Positions 23,952 to 32,111 of a DNA stretch of 43,399 nt are shown here, in pieces. The stretch is from Candidatus Omnitrophota bacterium. GTDB taxonomy: Bacteria > Omnitrophota > Gorgyraeia > JABMRJ01. The notes beneath the pieces are model-generated. The model had not been told where the DNA came from. It did not search any database and saw only the letters and a list, made by a program, of their open reading frames with translations. Where the stretch lies: positions 1-43,399 of the forward strand of contig JADHWH010000008.1 of assembly GCA_016783555.1 (NCBI GenBank), given 5' to 3'. Every line of letters begins with the position of its first letter. Position 1 is the first letter of the stretch. The position numbers and the translations under genes were made by a program.

Positions 23952-25886
23952 ATGGATAAATTCAAACTCACATTTAAGCCTGATGATAAACAGATAAAGG
24001 TGAAGAAGGGCGAGAACCTTCTACACGCAGCGGTCCAGGCCGGCATATATATCCACTCAAGCTGCGGTGGAGACGGCGTCTGCGGAAGATGCAAGGTCAT
24101 AATTAAAGATGGCGATTTCCGCACCGAACCCACAGGCAGGATATCAAAAGGGGAGAAAGAAAAGGGTTATGTCCTGGCATGTTTAACATCTATCCAGGGC
24201 AATTTGACGGTAGAGATCCCGCCCGAATCCAGATTGGATTTAGAAGAGATTCCGGAAGAAGAGGCGAAATTTTTAAGGCTGAAAGGCCTATTTACGCCGC
24301 CGGAAGAGGTAGAACTGGCCAAGCCGCACCTTAGGGAAAATGTCTTCGAGCATTCACCCCTTGCGACAAAATTATACTTAAAACTTCCCAGGCCTGATTT
24401 TGATGACAAGGTGAGCGACCTCGAGCGGTTATACCGCGAAATAAGAAAAGGCAGGAAGATCTCGATAATGCAGACAGGGCTTGTAAATATCAAGAGGCTT
24501 GGTTCACTCCTGAGAGAGAGCGGTTGGAAGATTACCGCAACGCTGGGCAAGAGAAACGAGACTACGGAAGTGGTAATAGTTGAGCCGGGTGATACCTCCA
24601 AGAAGAATTACGGGGTAGCATTCGACATAGGGACTACTACAATCACCAGTCAGCTTGTGGATTTGAACTCTAAAAAAATCCTCGGCACAAAAGCCACTTA
24701 CAATAAGCAGGCGGCGTTCGGCGACGATGTTATTACGAGGATTATATTTGCCGCTGAAGGCGGTGGCTTAGAGAGACTGCACCACGCTGTCATAGATACT
24801 ATGAATAGCATGATCAAGGATTTTGTAAGTGAACATAAGTTAAATTTAAATGATATAAACGGTGTCACTTGCGCAGGCAACACTACGATGACGCATCTAT
24901 TGCTGCGGGTAAATCCGGTGCATATCAGGCGCGAGCCGTATATATCCACCGCAAATTTCGTTCCCGTGATACGCGCGGCAGAAGCGGGGGTTAAGGTATC
25001 ACCCAGGGGCCTGCTCTACTGCGTGCCGGGCGTGAGCACATATGTCGGCGGGGATATCACGGCAGGGGTTCTGGCATGCGGCATAAATGAGACCGACAAG
25101 CTTACTCTTCTTGTCGATGTTGGAACAAACGGTGAGATTGTCGCCGGAAACAAAGAATGGATGGTCTCCTGCTCCGCGAGCGCCGGGCCCGCATTTGAGG
25201 GCAGCGGCCTTTCCTGCGGCATGAGGGCCCAAAAGGGCGCTATACAGGTTGTGGATATGGACTCTGATTTAAATGTCAAACTTGAGACCATAGGCGGCCT
25301 TAAGCCGCGGGGGATATGCGGCTCCGGCTATGTGGACCTGCTTGCGCGGCTTTTCAAAAACGGTATAATCGCGCGCGATGGAAAGATAAGCGCAAAGGTA
25401 AGATCTCCGCGGATTAGAAAGGCGGGGGGTAAATATGAATTCGTAGTCGTTTTCAAAAAAGACGCCGATGCCGATAGGGACATAGTGATAACCGAAGAAG
25501 ATATCGAAAATTTAAAGCGCTCTAAAGGGGCTGTCTACAGCGCCATTGCAACACTCTTCAAAAAAATCGGATTGGAACCTAAGGAGCTTAAGAAGGCTTA
25601 TATAGCGGGAGGCTTCGGCACTTCTCTTAATATAGAGAATGCTATAACGATAGGACTCCTTCCTGATCTAGACAGGAAGATCTATAAATTTGTCGGCAAC
25701 ACAGCGATAGTCGGCGCGCACCAGATACTCCTATCATACGAAGCGATGAAGAAGGCCGAGGAGGCTGCTAAGAAGATTACCTATATTGAGTTGAGCGCGG
25801 AGTCAAAATACATGGACGAATATGTATCGAGCCTCTTTTTTCCGCACACAGATTCAACGCGATTTCCATCGGTGAATGTGAAGTGA
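23952..25886 (+). CDS. acsV: Reductive activator of the corrinoid protein (AcsV/RACo family)
   Basis: A 644-residue ATP-dependent activase (COG3894) that re-reduces Co(II) in the corrinoid protein after accidental oxidation. The N-terminal plant-type 2Fe-2S domain has Cys38, Cys44, Cys47 and Cys77 (SSCGGDGVCGRC ... LAC). After a linker, the ASKHA-type ATPase domain starts near residue 218 with YGVAFDIGTTTITSQL, then GVTCAGNTTMTHLLL, LLVDVGTNGEI, ICGSGYVDLLARL and AYIAGGFGTSL. Its TGA overlaps the GTG of cooC. Confidence 0.93.
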   Translation: MDKFKLTFKPDDKQIKVKKGENLLHAAVQAGIYIHSSCGGDGVCGRCKVIIKDGDFRTEPTGRISKGEKEKGYVLACLTSIQGNLTVEIPPESRLDLEEIPEEEAKFLRLKGLFTPPEEVELAKPHLRENVFEHSPLATKLYLKLPRPDFDDKVSDLERLYREIRKGRKISIMQTGLVNIKRLGSLLRESGWKITATLGKRNETTEVVIVEPGDTSKKNYGVAFDIGTTTITSQLVDLNSKKILGTKATYNKQAAFGDDVITRIIFAAEGGGLERLHHAVIDTMNSMIKDFVSEHKLNLNDINGVTCAGNTTMTHLLLRVNPVHIRREPYISTANFVPVIRAAEAGVKVSPRGLLYCVPGVSTYVGGDITAGVLACGINETDKLTLLVDVGTNGEIVAGNKEWMVSCSASAGPAFEGSGLSCGMRAQKGAIQVVDMDSDLNVKLETIGGLKPRGICGSGYVDLLARLFKNGIIARDGKISAKVRSPRIRKAGGKYEFVVVFKKDADADRDIVITEEDIENLKRSKGAVYSAIATLFKKIGLEPKELKKAYIAGGFGTSLNIENAITIGLLPDLDRKIYKFVGNTAIVGAHQILLSYEAMKKAEEAAKKITYIELSAESKYMDEYVSSLFFPHTDSTRFPSVNVK

Positions 25887-26638
25887 GCTACACAATCGGT
25901 TTTGCGGGAAAGGGCGGCACCGGGAAGACAACAATAGCGAGCCTTGTAATAAGGTATTTGGCCGAAAAGAGAGACTGCCCTGTGCTGGCCATTGACGCGG
26001 ATCCAAATGCAAATTTAGGCGAGATGCTGGGATTGGAAGCTGATGAGACAGTGGTCGGCGTCATCGATGACATTTCGGCTAATATTGAGAAACTCCCCGC
26101 CGGCGTAACTAAGGAGAGATTGATAGAGTCTAGAGTTCAGCAGTCACTGGGAGAAGGCAGAGGCATGGACCTGCTCGTTATGGGCAGGCCGGAAGGGCCC
26201 GGCTGTTATTGCTATCCGAATTCACTATTGAGGGGCGTCATCGGCAAACTCCAGAAGGCTTATAAGTACATAGCGATAGATAACGAAGCGGGGTTAGAGC
26301 ATCTATCGAGAAGAACCGACAGAAGCATCGATTACCTCTTTATAATAAGCGACCCGACTGCTTACGGAATACGTTCCGCAAAGAGGGTATTAGACCTTGC
26401 AAAAGACCTAAAGGTGTCAAGGGGTGTAAATCATCTTTTAATAAACAGGGTAAAAGACGGCATCTTTCCTTTGGAGGAAGAGATAAAGAAGGTGGGGGCA
26501 CAAAGAGTGGATTATCTTCCCGAATCAAAAATAATCATGGAATTGAGCGCGCGGGGCGAACCGATAAACAAACTGGATGAAGATACTGAATTAGTGAGGA
26601 TGATATACAAAATCTGTGAGGACGCAAAATGGCACTAG
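25883..26638 (+). CDS. cooC: Nickel-insertion ATPase CooC/AcsF
   Basis: A 251-residue MinD-like ATPase that matures the nickel sites of CODH and/or acetyl-CoA synthase. The deviant Walker A is GKGGTGKTT (residues 9-17), VLAIDADPNANLGE is switch I, and the nickel-binding CxC is Cys108-Tyr-Cys110 in GPGCYCYPN. Further on are YIAIDNEAGLEHLSRR and 'NHLLINRV'. The start GTG overlaps the acsV stop, and its end overlaps acsD by 10 bases, so it is translated with both. Position between acsV and acsD fits AcsF or CooC equally. Confidence 0.93.
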   Translation: MSYTIGFAGKGGTGKTTIASLVIRYLAEKRDCPVLAIDADPNANLGEMLGLEADETVVGVIDDISANIEKLPAGVTKERLIESRVQQSLGEGRGMDLLVMGRPEGPGCYCYPNSLLRGVIGKLQKAYKYIAIDNEAGLEHLSRRTDRSIDYLFIISDPTAYGIRSAKRVLDLAKDLKVSRGVNHLLINRVKDGIFPLEEEIKKVGAQRVDYLPESKIIMELSARGEPINKLDEDTELVRMIYKICEDAKWH

Positions 26639-27594
26639 AACTCTTAAAAGAGAGATGGAGTAATGCGGTAAACACCGTTACCATCGGCGCCACAAAGGAA
26701 GAGGGCGGCACAAGGACGAGTATCGTAAAAGCGGGAGGAGAGACCTGCCTGCCGTTTATGCTAAACGAAGGCGGGATGCCCCATAAGCCCGTCCTGGCGA
26801 TGGAGATATTTGATATAGCGCCGCAGGACTGGCCCGATATCCTAAAAGAGCCGTTTAAAGATGTCTATGAAGATCCCGCCAAATGGGCAAAAAGATGCGT
26901 AGATGAGCACAAGGCCGAACTTCTATGCTTAAGATTGCAGGGAACGCATTCAGATTTCGGCAATAGATCAGCGGACGAGACGGCAAAGGTTGTAAAGTCG
27001 GTGCTTGATGCCGTAGGGGTGCCTCTTATAATATTGGGCACGGGCGATGAAGAAAAAGACAATATTGTCTTAGCAAAGACAAGCGAGGTTGCCAAAGGGG
27101 AGAGATGTCTCCTGGGAGATGCCACTGAGAAAAATTACAAGACATTAACAGCATCGTGCTTAGCAGACGGGCATAATATTATAGGAGAATCCCCTATCGA
27201 TATAAACATAGCGAAACAGGTGAATATCCTTATATCAGATATGGGTCTTGGGTCTGAGCGGATAGTAATTAATCCTACGATAGGCGCCTTGGGGTATGGT
27301 ATGGAATACGCCTATTCTATTATGGAGAGGGCCAGGCTCGCGGCGTTAAACGGCGACAAGATGCTCTCTATGCCGTTTATATGTTTTATTGGTCAAGAGG
27401 CATGGAGGGCCAAAGAGGCAAAGGGGCCTGAGAGCGAACACAGAGAATGGGGTCCCGAATCAAAACGCGGCCCCATGTGGGAATTTATAACCGCTGTATC
27501 GATGCTGCAGGCCGGCGCGGACATATTAATAATGCGCCATCCGAAGGCGCTGGAAGAAACAAGGAAGTATATTAACAATCTATTAGGAGCGTGA
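26629..27594 (+). CDS. acsD: Corrinoid iron-sulfur protein small subunit (AcsD)
   Basis: Small (delta) subunit of the corrinoid iron-sulfur protein, 321 residues, a TIM-barrel. Family signatures are VNTVTIGATKEEGGTRTSIV, PVLAMEIFDIAP, LLCLRLQGTHSDFGNRSADE, IGESPIDINIAKQ and NPTIGALGYGMEY. It binds the corrinoid at the interface with AcsC. The start overlaps cooC by 10 bases; acsE follows one base after its stop. Confidence 0.96.
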   Translation: MALELLKERWSNAVNTVTIGATKEEGGTRTSIVKAGGETCLPFMLNEGGMPHKPVLAMEIFDIAPQDWPDILKEPFKDVYEDPAKWAKRCVDEHKAELLCLRLQGTHSDFGNRSADETAKVVKSVLDAVGVPLIILGTGDEEKDNIVLAKTSEVAKGERCLLGDATEKNYKTLTASCLADGHNIIGESPIDINIAKQVNILISDMGLGSERIVINPTIGALGYGMEYAYSIMERARLAALNGDKMLSMPFICFIGQEAWRAKEAKGPESEHREWGPESKRGPMWEFITAVSMLQAGADILIMRHPKALEETRKYINNLLGA

Positions 27595-27595
27595 T

Positions 27596-28384
27596 ATGTT
27601 AGTAATAGGCGAACTTATAAACGGGATGTATAAGGCGGCAGGCAATGCCATCAAGAAGAGGGAGAAGTCGGTAATACAAAAATTAGCGAAGGATCAGGTA
27701 ACCGCCGGCGCGGGTGTGCTGGATGTAAATACAGGCCCTGCGTCTATAGAACCGAAGAGTGATATGAAATGGCTCGTAGAGACGATTCAGGAGGTCCTTG
27801 ATATACCATTGGCCCTCGATTCTACAAAGGCAGATGTAATCGAAGAGGGTTTAAAGGTAGTCAAAAGAAAAGCGTTTATAAATTCTATTAATGCAGATGA
27901 TGATAAGCTGAATACACTTATCCCCATAGCCAAGAAATACAAGGCCCAGCTTATAGGACTCGCAATGGACAAAAGAGGCATACCGAGAGACCGTATCCAG
28001 CGCTCCGAACTTGCGTTGAAGATAGTCTCAAGCTGTATAGAAAAAGAATTCCCTATCGAGGATTTATATATAGATCCCGTGGTCCTCCCCGTCAATGTCG
28101 CACAGGCTCAAGGCGTAGAGGTATTGGAGTCTATAAGGGAATTTAAATTATTATGCGATCCGCCGCCAAAGACCGTAGTGGGCTTAAGCAATATATCTCA
28201 AGGCACTAAGAAGAGAAGTTTAATAAACAGGACCTTTTTAGTAATGGCAGCCAGCTGCGGGCTCTCAGCCGCTATACTGGATCCTTTAGACAGCGAACTT
28301 ATGGACGCCTTGATCACGGCGGAACTTTTATTGAATCAACATATTTACTGCGATTCCTACCTGGACGCGTATAGGAAAAAATGA
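27596..28384 (+). CDS. acsE: Methyl-THF:corrinoid iron-sulfur protein methyltransferase (AcsE)
   Basis: A 262-residue TIM-barrel of the pterin-binding family that moves the methyl group from methyl-THF to the corrinoid protein. Pterin-binding motifs are VLDVNTGPAS (Asp, Asn), LALDSTKADVI, FINSINADDD, DPVVLPVN and VVGLSNISQG, where Asn is the catalytic residue of characterised AcsE. Length equals the Moorella enzyme. It follows acsD directly. A paralogue lies 1.8 kb downstream (30233-31021). Confidence 0.96.
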   Translation: MLVIGELINGMYKAAGNAIKKREKSVIQKLAKDQVTAGAGVLDVNTGPASIEPKSDMKWLVETIQEVLDIPLALDSTKADVIEEGLKVVKRKAFINSINADDDKLNTLIPIAKKYKAQLIGLAMDKRGIPRDRIQRSELALKIVSSCIEKEFPIEDLYIDPVVLPVNVAQAQGVEVLESIREFKLLCDPPPKTVVGLSNISQGTKKRSLINRTFLVMAASCGLSAAILDPLDSELMDALITAELLLNQHIYCDSYLDAYRKK

Positions 28385-28405
28385 TACAAGCGGGGGTGAT
28401 CCGGC

Positions 28406-29236
28406 ATGAAGCCTGAAAAGATAACGATTCGGTCGTTGCAAGAAAAGAAGATTAATAAAAAGAAGATAACGATGCTCACCGCTTACGACTACCCTATGGC
28501 GCGATTGGTAGATGATGCCGGTATCGATATTATACTCGTAGGCGACTCTCTCGGTATGGTGGTATTGGGATATGATTCGACGCTTCCCGTTACCATGGAA
28601 GACATGATCCGCCATACGCAGGCAGTAAGAAGGGGGACAAAACATGCCCTTCTCGTCGGCGATATGCCTTACAAGTCTTACGATACTAAAGAGGCCGCTA
28701 TAGCTAATGCTAAAAGGTTTATGGAAGAGGCAGGCTGCGATGCCGTAAAACTTGAAGGCGGCACCGAGTCCCTGGAGGCGGCAGAGATTATTCTAAATTC
28801 CGGTATCCCGGTTATGGGGCACCTGGGGCTAACGCCGCAATCTATAGAAAAACTGGGTGGTTTTAAGGTTCAGGGCAAGACCGCGGAGGCGGCCAAGGCC
28901 ATAATCGAGGACTCAAAGAAGCTTGAAAAGGTTGGCTGTTTCAGCATCGTCTTAGAATGCGTCCCAAGCGCGATCGCAAAGATTATTACCGCGGAAGTCA
29001 AAGTCCCTACAATAGGAATAGGCGCCGGGGTTGATTGTGACGGACAGGTATTGGTTACGAACGATATGGTCGGCCTCTTTGATAGATTTGTCCCTAAGTT
29101 CGTAAAGCAGTACATAAAACTTGCGCCGCAGATATTAGAAGGGTTACTGGCTTACAAGAAAGAAGTAGAAGACGGAAAGTTTCCCGCAGAAGAGCATGCA
29201 TTCACTATTAAACAAGAAGAACTCAAAAAAATCTAA
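28406..29236 (+). CDS. panB: 3-methyl-2-oxobutanoate hydroxymethyltransferase (PanB)
   Basis: First enzyme of pantothenate synthesis; it uses methylene-THF to make ketopantoate. 276 residues. Motifs: MLTAYDYPMARLVDDAGIDI, VGDSLGMVVLGYDSTLPVTM (metal-binding Asp), VKLEGG, GHLGLTPQS, and CVPSAIAKIIT with the catalytic Glu just before it (VLECVP). It is in the same direction as the acs genes, 21 bases after acsE, and thus likely on the same mRNA. The product feeds CoA, the acyl acceptor of AcsB. Confidence 0.97.
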   Translation: MKPEKITIRSLQEKKINKKKITMLTAYDYPMARLVDDAGIDIILVGDSLGMVVLGYDSTLPVTMEDMIRHTQAVRRGTKHALLVGDMPYKSYDTKEAAIANAKRFMEEAGCDAVKLEGGTESLEAAEIILNSGIPVMGHLGLTPQSIEKLGGFKVQGKTAEAAKAIIEDSKKLEKVGCFSIVLECVPSAIAKIITAEVKVPTIGIGAGVDCDGQVLVTNDMVGLFDRFVPKFVKQYIKLAPQILEGLLAYKKEVEDGKFPAEEHAFTIKQEELKKI

Positions 29237-29257
29237 ACCGGAGAATTGAATTATGAA

Positions 29258-29283
29258 CCCAGCCCCTGCACGCAGGGGCTGGG
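29258..29283 (+). repeat. GC-rich hairpin just upstream of the panE ribosome-binding site
   Basis: A perfect 11-bp stem CCCAGCCCCTG (29258-29268) / CAGGGGCTGGG (29273-29283) with a CACG loop. It ends seven bases before GGAGG (29290-29294), the SD of panE. No T-run follows. It may be a repeat remnant or a translational control element. Confidence 0.65.
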
Positions 29284-29300
29284 CGTTATGGAGGTGCGGG

Positions 29301-30236
29301 GTGAAGATAACTATCGTTGGGCCAGGTGCGGTAGGTTTGCTTTTCGGCGCGTCCCTTATCAAATCTAAGGAGGATCTTCATTTTTTGGACCATGACCCAA
29401 AACGGGCCCAAAAGCTTAAAAAAGACGGTATAAAAATAGAGGGAATAAGCGGCAGCCACCATGTTGATATAGATGTGACTACTGACCCGGAAGCAATCGG
29501 TGTTTCAGATCTGGTCATCGTCTGTGTCAAATCTTATGATACCGAAGAGGCGATTAAGAACGCCAAACCATTGATCAGCGACAATACCCAGGTGCTTACC
29601 CTTCAGAACGGTGTGGGCAATGTGCAGATACTCGAAGATGCTGTAGGCGAGGATAGGGTAATAGGCGGCGTGACGAACCAAGGGGCAAACATGGCAGGGT
29701 GGGGTCATGTAATCCATGCGGGCCGCGGGGAGACTGTTATCGGAAAGCGGGATAAGAAGATATTGGGCCCTATACGGGAAATCGCCAAGGTCCTGAACAG
29801 AGCGGGGTTTTCAACGAAGGTATCCAAGGATATAGATTCGATTATATGGAGCAAGCTTATTATAAATGCCGGTATAAACGCCCTTACGGCCATTACCAGG
29901 CTCAATAACGGCCGCCTTCTGGAATTTGACGGGACAAAAGAAATAATGAAGAAGGCCGTTTCGGAGGCCGTTAAAGTAGCAAAGAGAAGACGTATAAAGT
30001 TGATATATGACGACCCTATCCAGAAGGTGGAGTCTGTCTGCAAAGCGACGGCCAAGAATGTATCGAGCATGCTTCAAGACGTCTTAAAAAATAGAAAGAC
30101 AGAGATAGATTTTATAAACGGTGCTATCATAAGACAGGGCGCCAACTATAATATTCCAACCCCAACAAACGAAGTATTGACCAGCCAGATAAAGACTATT
30201 GAATCGAGCTACGACAAACAGGTTCGGCCCCAATGA
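29301..30236 (+). CDS. panE: 2-dehydropantoate 2-reductase (PanE)
   Basis: NADPH-dependent reduction of ketopantoate to pantoate, the step after PanB. GTG 29301 is preferred: GGAGG is 6 bases before it and the protein then begins VKITIVGPGAVGLLFGA, the normal start of the Rossmann fold. An ATG at 29253 in frame would add 16 residues encoded by a hairpin and unlike the family. Later motifs are VCVKSYDTEEAI, LQNGVGN, the catalytic Lys in SKLIINAGINALTAI and a C-terminal helical domain with SMLQDVLKNRKTEIDFING. The end overlaps the next gene (ATGA). Confidence 0.93.
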   Translation: MKITIVGPGAVGLLFGASLIKSKEDLHFLDHDPKRAQKLKKDGIKIEGISGSHHVDIDVTTDPEAIGVSDLVIVCVKSYDTEEAIKNAKPLISDNTQVLTLQNGVGNVQILEDAVGEDRVIGGVTNQGANMAGWGHVIHAGRGETVIGKRDKKILGPIREIAKVLNRAGFSTKVSKDIDSIIWSKLIINAGINALTAITRLNNGRLLEFDGTKEIMKKAVSEAVKVAKRRRIKLIYDDPIQKVESVCKATAKNVSSMLQDVLKNRKTEIDFINGAIIRQGANYNIPTPTNEVLTSQIKTIESSYDKQVRPQ

Positions 30237-31021
30237 TAATAATAGGCGAGAGAATCAACGCCTCAAGGGCCCCCATCAAACAGGCCCTGGAGAAGAAGGA
30301 CCCGAATCCCATCTTAAGAGAAGCAGAGCTGCAGGCCAAGGCCGGATGCCAATTTCTTGATGTAAATTGCGGCTTAAGCGGCGACAGGGAAGAGCAGGAT
30401 ATGGAATGGCTTGTGACAACAATTCAGAATAGTGTGGATATAAATCTTTGCATAGATAGCCCCGACCATCGCGTGATCGAAAGAGGGGTCTCTTTGTGTA
30501 AAAAGAAGGCATTGATAAATTCCATAACAGCCGAAGAGGCAAGGTTTAAGCCGCTAATACCGGTTGTCAAGAAATACAATTGCGGCCTTATCGCGCTGAC
30601 TATAGATGAAAAAGGGATGCCCGATACGGCAGATGAGAGATTTGCAATTGCCGAAAGGCTTTACAATATCCTTAAGGGAGACGGTATACCTGATGAAGAT
30701 ATATTTTTCGATCCTCTGGTCAGGCCTGTCTCAAGCGAACCCAGACAGGCAGAGGAGCTATTGCAGTCTATACCGAAGATAAAGTCGTTGGGCAATGTAA
30801 AAGTAATATCCGGCATAAGCAATGTATCGTATGGGCTGCCTAAAAGAGGTGCTATAAATTCCGTATTTTTGTCCATTGCCCTTTTTGCAGGCATGGACGG
30901 AGCGATCTTAGACCCTTTAGACAAGGGGATCACCGCCTCTTATAAGGCGGCGGAGGCTATACTGGGAAGAGATAAATTCTGCATGAACTTCATCCAGGCC
31001 CATAGAAAGGGATCAATCTAG
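30233..31021 (+). CDS. Second AcsE-like methyltetrahydrofolate methyltransferase
   Basis: A 262-residue paralogue of the AcsE at 27596, same length and architecture. Corresponding motifs are FLDVNCGLSG (for LDVNTG), LCIDSPDHRVI (for LALDST), LINSITAEEA, DPLVRPVS and VISGISNVSYGLPKR (for GLSNISQG), so the pterin-binding Asp and Asn residues are kept. The two differ in much of the rest, so this is an old duplication and not a recent copy. It overlaps panE by 4 bases. It may serve another methyl donor or corrinoid protein, or be a second AcsE; the sequence does not decide. Confidence 0.85.
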   Translation: MIIIGERINASRAPIKQALEKKDPNPILREAELQAKAGCQFLDVNCGLSGDREEQDMEWLVTTIQNSVDINLCIDSPDHRVIERGVSLCKKKALINSITAEEARFKPLIPVVKKYNCGLIALTIDEKGMPDTADERFAIAERLYNILKGDGIPDEDIFFDPLVRPVSSEPRQAEELLQSIPKIKSLGNVKVISGISNVSYGLPKRGAINSVFLSIALFAGMDGAILDPLDKGITASYKAAEAILGRDKFCMNFIQAHRKGSI

Positions 31022-31022
31022 A

Positions 31023-32111
31023 ATGTCGAAGAAGATATTTGTCGCCGCTACGATGCAGAACGACGGAAAGACCACCGTCTCGATGGGGCTTATAATGGCG
31101 TTAAAGAAACGCTTCGGGAAGGTGGGATTTATAAAACCGATAGGGCAGAGGTATCTTATCAAAGACGGCTATAAGGTCGACGAGGATTCCGTATTGATAG
31201 AAGATATATGCAAGATAAAATGTCACCTTAAAGACATGAGCCCGATCGCCATTGAGAGGGGTTTCACCGAGTGGTATATAATGCAGGGCGGAAAAGAAGA
31301 CCTCGAAAAGAAGATTATAGAATCTTTTAACAGGATCTCTGAAGAGGCGGATGCCGTAGTTATTGAGGGAACCGGACATGCGGGTGTCGGCTCTTGTTTT
31401 GATCTTTCGAATGCCGCGGTGGCCAAGCTTTTGGACGCCCCGGTTATTCTGGTCACATCAGGCGGTATAGGCAGGCCTATTGATGAGATTATGCTCAACA
31501 TGGCACTCTTTGAAAAAGAAAGAGTTAACTTTAAAGGCATAATCGTAAATAAAGTGCTGGATAAAAAATATGAGAAGATTGACAGGCTCCTGCGGCTTGG
31601 CCTGGAAAGAAGAGGGATAGATGTATATGGTGTCATGCCGTATACGAAATTTCTGGCAAATCCCACAGTCGGCGAGATTTTAGAAAGGACAAAAGGACGC
31701 CTGATTTGCGGCGAAGGTATGATTGATAATGTTGTAGAGAAGATCCTTGTAGGGGCGATGGAGCCCCATGAGGCACTGCATTATGTTGAAGACGGCAGCT
31801 TAATTATAACCCCCGGCGATAGAGAGGATATGATATTAGCCGCCGCGGGCCTGCACCTTTCTCATGAGAACGACAAATCTATCTCCGGCATTGTCTTAAG
31901 CGGAGGGCTTATGCCGCATGATGAGATAGTGGAACTGGTTAAAAAGACAGATATACCCGTGATATTGACACAAGGCGACACCTATTCTGTGGCGTCGATG
32001 ATACACGATATGATAATAAAGATAAAGCCGAAAGATAAGGTAAAGATTGAGACGGCGATTAAACTTGTAGAAAAATATATCGATATAGACAGGATTTTAA
32101 AAGAGATATGA
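31023..32111 (+). CDS. BioD-like P-loop protein with DRTGG domain (phosphotransacetylase N-terminal-like)
   Basis: A 362-residue protein of the COG0857 type. The N-terminal dethiobiotin synthetase-like NTPase domain starts KKIFVAATMQNDGKTTVSMGL with Lys-Thr at the P-loop, then VGFIKPIGQRY and VVIEGTGHAGVGSCFDLSNA. From about residue 210 a DRTGG domain follows (EILERTKGRLICGE ... SLIITPGDREDMILAA). Both domains form the regulatory N-terminal half of large bacterial phosphotransacetylases, but the acetyl-transferring PTA domain is absent. It follows the second AcsE by 1 base and overlaps apbE by 4. Function unknown; a regulator at the acetyl-CoA/acetyl-phosphate node is a guess from context. 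Confidence 0.8.
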   Translation: MSKKIFVAATMQNDGKTTVSMGLIMALKKRFGKVGFIKPIGQRYLIKDGYKVDEDSVLIEDICKIKCHLKDMSPIAIERGFTEWYIMQGGKEDLEKKIIESFNRISEEADAVVIEGTGHAGVGSCFDLSNAAVAKLLDAPVILVTSGGIGRPIDEIMLNMALFEKERVNFKGIIVNKVLDKKYEKIDRLLRLGLERRGIDVYGVMPYTKFLANPTVGEILERTKGRLICGEGMIDNVVEKILVGAMEPHEALHYVEDGSLIITPGDREDMILAAAGLHLSHENDKSISGIVLSGGLMPHDEIVELVKKTDIPVILTQGDTYSVASMIHDMIIKIKPKDKVKIETAIKLVEKYIDIDRILKEI

